Part shown: in pieces, positions 8,741 to 13,169 of the stretch
How the letters are laid out: each line of letters begins with the position of its first letter
Numbering within the stretch: position 1 is the stretch's first letter
Assembly (NCBI GenBank): GCA_016098155.1
Contig: JAAAJB010000778.1
Span: 1-13,169, forward strand
Length of the DNA stretch: 13,169 nucleotides
Origin: Actinomortierella ambigua
Lineage: Eukaryota > Mortierellomycota > Mortierellomycetes > Mortierellales > Mortierellaceae
Reading direction: 5' to 3'
Made by a program: the position numbers and the translations under genes
The notes under the pieces: model-generated
What the model was told of the DNA's origin: nothing
Databases searched by the model: none
Seen by the model: only the letters and a program-made list of their open reading frames with translations

Positions 8741-11088
8741 TTACTCATCCGAAGGCGCAATCTGGTCGTCATCCTCGGCCTTCAGCGCCAGCTGCTGCTG
8801 CAACATCACCTCTAGGTGCTTCTGACGCTCCTCCATCCGCTGAATGTGAGCCAAGAGCGTGCGGAGCAGTAGCTGCGTCGATTGGTCGCTGCCGCTGCCG
8901 CTGCCGCTGCTGCTGCTGGAACCAAGGCCTAGCAAATCCTCCGACTCCACAGCACGCTTCTTGCTCTCCTTCTCTTTCTCGCGACGCTTGCAGAAATCCT
9001 CATATGTCTCTGATGGATGGTGATTCTTCCACAGGTCTGCACGGCTCGTGGCCGGCAGCAGACCCTCCTCCGCCTCATCAAAGTCGGCCTCCTCACGCAG
9101 ACGCTGTTCTTGGCGCTGCAGTTCGTCCGCAAACTCTTGAGAAGCCAAGAGGAACAAGTCGTCGACATCGCCATATGTGGCATCGTTGGTCAAGCTGCGG
9201 TACTCGCGACGACCTCCGCTCATAGCGTCGGCGTCTGTCAAGTTGCGCAGATGGTTGTACTTGCGGTGCTCGCTGTATGCAATCATCAACAGAGGGATGA
9301 TGAAGAGGAACCTCATGACAAAATGGTTCAAACGCCGGTATGTGTCGCGAGGCAGAATATAGCTCAATGGAATGAGGAGAAACACCTCAATCAAGTTGGT
9401 TGGGGCCGCAAAAGGGAACTGATCAGGCGACTTGAGGTACGAGAACACCTTGAACGTGTAGAGTGCCAAGTACTCCTGTTCCGACGAGTCAGTGATGTTG
9501 GTGTACGAAGAGTTGAACAGGGCCACGAGCAGGTTGAGCAGAATGATGGATGTCAAGAAGAGGTACAATGCAAAGAGCCAGTAGCCATACGTTTCATGGA
9601 ACTCAATTGCTCTGTCGAAATCTGGGTCCTGCAAGAAGCCGCGTAACAGGAGGGGCGAGATTTTGGTATCCTCTTTCAGCTCGTCGTCGAGAAGTGCGAA
9701 GAAACTCTGGTAGAAGCCAATGTACACCCAAGCAAGGAGCCAGAAGAACATGAGGCCATCCTTCAACATCTTTTGCAGAACCATGACCATCGTGCCTAAA
9801 GATTGATTTCGATGGTGGAGAGGGGTTAGATTCCACTTCTCTCTCTCTTCCTCCTATTCTTTCATTCTCTCTCTCTCTCTCTCCCCTGACACGTTGAAAG
9901 GCATGCTAGGAGGTCCTTACCAAAGTATTGGATGCCGTCAAGGATAGACAGCGATTTGACCCAAACAAAGACGGCCAAGATGGCAAGGATGTCGTAGGCA
10001 ATATCATTGTAAGATTTGAATGTCGGGTTGGAGGGGTCATCGATGAGGTAGGCGGACATACGGAAGCCAAAGGAGACGATGAACATTGAGTACGAGATGA
10101 GGTTGACCCAGTGCCAGATGTTGCTCAGGAAGAAGAGAATGCCACCTTCAAAGAAGAGGCGGAACTCTTCAAAGATGTAGCCGACGACAAAAACGTAGAG
10201 TGCCCACTCAACGGGCGTCGGATAGTTTTTACGGTCTCCGACGGTGTAGGTATAGAGGATCAGGAAAATGACATAGAAGGCAATCTTGAGGATGTTTTGG
10301 TACTTTGGCACGCTGAGGCGGGTCACATCGATCCAGTCCCACCAGTGCTTGCGAAGGCGACGCATGCCCGTGTACTCGACAAAGCGAATCTGGCCGCTCT
10401 CGTCCTCGACCTGGAGAATGAGACCTGTCCACATGGCTTGGATGCAACGCTGCACCTCGGTGTCCGCCAAGAAGATGGTCGCATGCACACGGATAGCAAT
10501 CTCGAGCGAGTTCTCGGCCGTGTTCTCACTCTCACCCTCCGAGTAGAAGGGCCGTGCAACGACCTGGCAATAGGTTGCCATTGTGTCCTTGTCGACAAAC
10601 ACCTTGACCACCTTGGTGGCCGCAACCTCAGCAACACGAGAGCGGGCCTCCATCAAACGGCGGCTACCCACGTCGTGGTTGCCTTCGTCCTTGTAGGTCT
10701 CGACACAGCGCAGAAGGCCGTAGACGACCTCGCGGCCCAGGCCAGACAAGAACTCGACCACATCGTCTGTCACAACCTCGTCTTCGTCGATATTGGAGGT
10801 CTCGGCGAGCGAGTTAATGAGGGCAAAGAGGCGTGGGAGCAATGCATGAATCTTGCGTGGGGTGGAGGCCATGGTAGAGCCATGATGGCCATTGGGGATC
10901 TGGTTCTGGACGACATCGCGAATGCTCTCGGCAATCTTCTTCTTGGCACGCCGGCCATCTTCTACCAGGGCACTGGCGCTGCTCTCGTGGCTCTCGACCG
11001 AGGCACGGGGGGGCTGTTCCTCCAGGGCCTGGACAGCGTCTTCTTCCTGCTCGAGCAGGGACGGGGTGCGCTCCTCTTCGTCTGCCAT
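8741..11088 (-). CDS. Yvc1/TRPY-like vacuolar cation channel (2 exons)
   Basis: Exons are 11088-9921 and 9795-8741, joined over a 125-nt intron (GTAAGG...TAG) to give 740 residues; yeast Yvc1 is about 675. The join restores GIQYFG-TMVMVLQKMLKDG, the S4-S5 linker typical of TRP channels. The order is a soluble N-terminal region (about 1-260), S1 (265-284), S2 (294-312), S3 (about 317-342), S4 (365-382), S5 (404-425), a pore loop, and S6 (460-486) with LLNLLVALFNSSYTNI. Two further hydrophobic stretches (523-538, 547-564) and an acidic, Glu/Gln-rich tail with a coiled coil (about 700-735) follow. Fungal members release Ca2+ from the vacuole under osmotic or mechanical stress and are Ca2+-activated, in Yvc1 partly through acidic C-terminal residues; similar clusters are present here. 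The start MADEEERT sits in CCATGG context and is preceded by CT-rich leader. Other TRP-like channels are less likely. Confidence 0.85.
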
Positions 11089-11670
11089 GGGGAAGGAGGA
11101 ATGGGAGTGGTGGAGGGGAAGGAATGAGGGTGGTTGAGAAGAAGAAGAGGAAGAGGAAGAGACGGGGAAAACGTGCGCACCCAAAGGCTCAGTGTTTTGC
11201 TTTTTGGGCGATTGGTGGGAAGCCCCATATGTACGATGAATACATCGAAACCATCCGTCACTCTTCTCACTGTTGTACTTTTTGGGTTTGCTTATGCGAT
11301 GCAAACGACGACACACTTCGGAATTTGTCCTGTTTGTTGAAACACAGGGACATACACACAAACCAGAAAAAAAAACCTCTGGAGGTTGGATGTGTGTTTG
11401 GATGTGGATGCAAGCAAGCTCTTTCCTTTCCTTGTGCACAGTTGCATCTCGCTCGTCCTCTCTCCTTTGATTGTGCCATTGTCATTCCCCCCTCCTCTTG
11501 CCCCAAAACACCATTCTCCAAAGATAAACACAGACCCATGCTCACAACCACTCTCCTCTCCCTTTCTCACGCGAGATGTCAGCCCCTCCACTTGTTTGTT
11601 GTCGCCTGTTGTTGCCCTTTTCCCAGTTTTCTATGGGCTGGTTACAACCTGTAGAGGGAGGACACACACC

Positions 11671-11725
11671 ATTCCACTCCCACTCCACTCTACTCCCACT
11701 CCACTCCTACTCCACCTCCTCTCCT
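11671..11725. repeat. Imperfect CCACTC-type tandem repeat
   Basis: Variants of a six-base C/A/C/T-rich unit (CCACTC, CTACTC, CCCACT) repeat over about 55 bp in the divergent promoter region. The copies are irregular. Confidence 0.6.
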
Positions 11726-12057
11726 CTATTACAAAGCAGACCCACTAAGAGGGTGCGAAAATCAATCCAGCGGATCCTCTGCCAAAGTCTGTAACCATGT
11801 GAACACCTCCATCCTGTCTTTACGATTGTGGGGTGATGATCGCATAGGTCAAGAGGATCCCTCCTCCACCCCCGTTTCGATATAGAGTGGGAAAGAGCTG
11901 CTACTGCCTTGGGCTCGATAGAGGAGGGACAAAGCGCCAATCACAGTGGCAGTGGGCAATTCTCTCGAGCACCAACATCGATGAGCTTCCTCTCAACGAG
12001 ATCAAACATGGAAAGGAAGATCCCCCAAAAAAATCGCGACAGAAGAACCATGTGTTC

Positions 12058-12521
12058 ATGACTGTCAGAAGCCACTATGATACCATACATCAAGAGGGAG
12101 AGCTACACCATGTTCATTGTTCCGACTTTGCTCTGCAGACTGCCTCGATTACCTGCTGGTTATGCGTCTCGCTTGCGCTGATGTATTCTATCCCTATAAC
12201 GGACAAAGTATGAGGGGGGGGATGAGGGGCGTGAAGAAAGTGTGGGTTAGTTGGGGGATGAGGAGAAAAGAGCATGAGCACTGAACCTTGGCACACACAA
12301 TTAGCTAGGCTCGCGATAAGGTCTGCCGTTTTACAACCATGTGCGTGCCCTGCGTGGAGGCTGAGCCATTCAAAGTTGTATATGATCTTCCGCAAAGGAG
12401 GCAACTCGTGGCCAATGCTCTATTTGTATCGTACTTCACGAAGGCAGGGGTGGGAGACAATCGCAAGAGCAAGCACACATACCACGCTACAATCAATGTA
12501 GGTAGTCTAGGATGGGCCTAG
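12058..12521 (+). CDS. Weak candidate small two-exon gene
   Basis: Exon 1 would be 12058-12207, from ATG (MTVRSHYDTIHQEGELH) to SIPITDK. The intron would be 12208-12308 (GTATGA...CTAG, with a branch-like CACTGAAC). Exon 2 would be 12309-12521 (ARDKVCRFTTMCVPCVEAE, stop TAG), for about 120 residues. Both parts are in phase. Exon 1 has a hydrophobic stretch (ITCWLCVSLALMYSIPI). I recognise no domain. Frame 1 is open upstream to at least 11887 without an ATG, so an earlier exon or a decayed gene is possible. The join may be chance. Confidence 0.15.
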
Positions 12522-12632
12522 TCCAGCGACTACTGCCACACTCTAAACTTGCAGAAAAGTACAACAGGTATCTCATTCTGCACAATACCCTCGCTACCGC
12601 ACCGTTCTACTGCTAAATCATGAGTCTCACGC

Positions 12633-12688
12633 TTGGAAGTAACTGAGAAGGGGTGAGGGAGAGAGGGTTTGGAAGTAACTGAGAAGGG
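12633..12688. repeat. 20-bp direct repeat upstream of the kinase
   Basis: TTGGAAGTAACTGAGAAGGG occurs at 12633-12652 and again, identical, at 12669-12688, with starts 36 bp apart and a G/A-rich spacer. The second copy ends 114 bp before the kinase ATG. It may be a duplicated regulatory element or a local duplication. Confidence 0.9.
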
Positions 12689-12802
12689 ATAGCACCCCCT
12701 TTCCAGCGCCTTGCGCTCGCACGCCTTCGTCTCCCCTACATGGTCGCTCCTTCGCGTCACGACTGATTCTCCATCTCTTCATTTACATTCAGCTCGAATT
12801 CC

Positions 12803-13169
12803 ATGGCGCACAGCCAAAGGTACGTGGACAGAGCTCAGAAAATAACAAGGTGGGCTCCTTCCTCCAGGCCACTCACTCAAACACCCTCTCCAATAGGCGC
12901 ACCAACTCTTTGGATAAGGGACCAAGTCTTGGAAAGGGATCCTACGGAGAGGTTTTCTTTGGCTTCTGGTCCGGTCTGCCCTGTGCTTTCAAGCAGACCT
13001 TTGGCTCCCGCGAGGACATCCAGCGTGAGATTGCCCTTCTTCAGAACCTTCGATACAAGAACATCATCCAGTTCTATGCTGCCCTCAATCACACCACCCC
13101 CGACAACAGAAAGGTGCTTCTCATTGTCATGGAGTATGCCGAGAACGGGACACTTACCAAGGCTATCAG
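12803..13169 (+). CDS. TKL-like protein kinase, N-terminal part
   Basis: Exon 1 is only 17 nt (12803-12819, ATG in CCATGG context). A 77-nt intron (GTACGT at 12820 to TAG at 12896) follows, then exon 2 runs off the right edge at 13169. The phase-2 join gives MAHSQR-RTNSLDKGPSLGK, and 96 residues are visible. They form a kinase N-lobe: Gly-rich loop GKGSYGEV (18-25), the ATP-binding Lys38 in CAFK, the helix-C Glu50 in IQREIALLQ, and the hinge at about 83-86 (VMEYAENGTL) with Met84 as probable gatekeeper. The catalytic and activation loops lie outside the window, so activity cannot be judged. The GFWSGLPCAFK pattern resembles tyrosine-kinase-like or Raf-type kinases rather than AGC or CMGC. There is almost no N-terminal extension; the target and regulatory domains would be downstream. 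Read without splicing, the frame upstream of exon 2 has no ATG in at least 100 bp, which supports the intron. Confidence 0.8.
   Translation, partial: MAHSQRYVDRAQKITRWAPSSRPLTQTPSPIGAPTLWIRDQVLERDPTERFSLASGPVCPVLSSRPLAPARTSSVRLPFFRTFDTRTSSSSMLPSITPPPTTERCFSLSWSMPRTGHLPRLS

Larger units (their letters stand above)
11089..12802. other. Divergent intergenic region, 1.7 kb
   Basis: This lies between the start of the channel (minus) and that of the kinase (plus). The channel-proximal part is pyrimidine-rich on the sense strand (the plus strand reads GAAGAAGAAGAGGAAGAGGA at 11139-11158) and is probably its leader. At 11671-11725 there is an imperfect CCACTC/CTACTC tandem repeat. Around 12058-12521 two open stretches could be joined by a phase-matched intron, described as a weak candidate below. 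A 20-bp direct repeat lies at 12633-12688. I found no tRNA and no transposon ends. Confidence 0.5.

Noticed and set aside
9017..9646. Plus-strand open frame of 209 codons across channel exon 2
   Set aside because: Antisense shadow of the S5-to-tail coding region; no recognisable protein.
10111..11127. Plus-strand open frame of 338 codons across the channel gene
   Set aside because: It is antisense to exon 1 of the channel, which has clear TRP structure. The frame is kept open by the G/C-rich third positions of the real gene, and its translation has no domain.
12877..13092. Minus-strand frame of 71 codons across the kinase
   Set aside because: Antisense to the kinase N-lobe, whose motifs are unambiguous on the plus strand.

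Overview
The window looks like nuclear DNA from a filamentous, probably early-diverging fungus. My guess is Mucoromycota, perhaps a Mortierella relative, but I could not run a search to test this. The reasons are spliceosomal introns of 77-193 nt with GTATGT, GTAAGT or GTACGT donors and TAG or CAG acceptors, a Yvc1-type vacuolar TRP channel, a tyrosine-kinase-like kinase, proteins swollen by low-complexity inserts, pyrimidine-rich leaders, and long genomic poly-A/T tracts. There are no bacterial operon features, rRNAs or CRISPR arrays. I found no tRNA or complete transposon.

Five protein genes are supported. (1) Positions 517 to the left edge, minus strand: a secretory-signal protein of Asp/Asn/Arg pentapeptide repeats, cut by the window edge, with a TATA box at 671-678. 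(2) 1793-4053, plus strand, three exons: a 654-residue protein with a SAM domain split over all three exons and a short hydrophobic C-terminus that looks like a tail anchor. (3) 8252-5304, minus strand, three exons: an 878-residue cyclin of the cyclin Q/FAM58A (or cyclin L) type, whose cyclin fold is broken up by low-complexity inserts. (4) 11088-8741, minus strand, two exons: a 740-residue Yvc1/TRPY-like cation channel. (5) 12803 to the right edge, plus strand: the N-lobe of a TKL-type protein kinase, starting in a 17-nt exon.

Genes 1 and 2 are divergent. Genes 2 and 3 converge across 1.25 kb. Genes 4 and 3 are in tandem with 488 bp between them. Genes 4 and 5 are divergent across 1.7 kb. 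Nothing indicates that the five act together; this reads as an ordinary gene neighbourhood. The splice joins inside genes 2-5 were deduced by matching intron phase and restoring domain continuity, so they should be good but are not confirmed by transcripts.

The unusual points are the near-identical 60-bp tandem repeats in gene 1, the SAM plus tail-anchor combination, the cyclin core diluted by inserts, the cyclin stop codon that merges into a 27-nt poly-A tract, a 20-bp direct repeat just upstream of the kinase, and two intergenic stretches with splice-like signals but no convincing protein. I did not find a clearly new multi-gene system.
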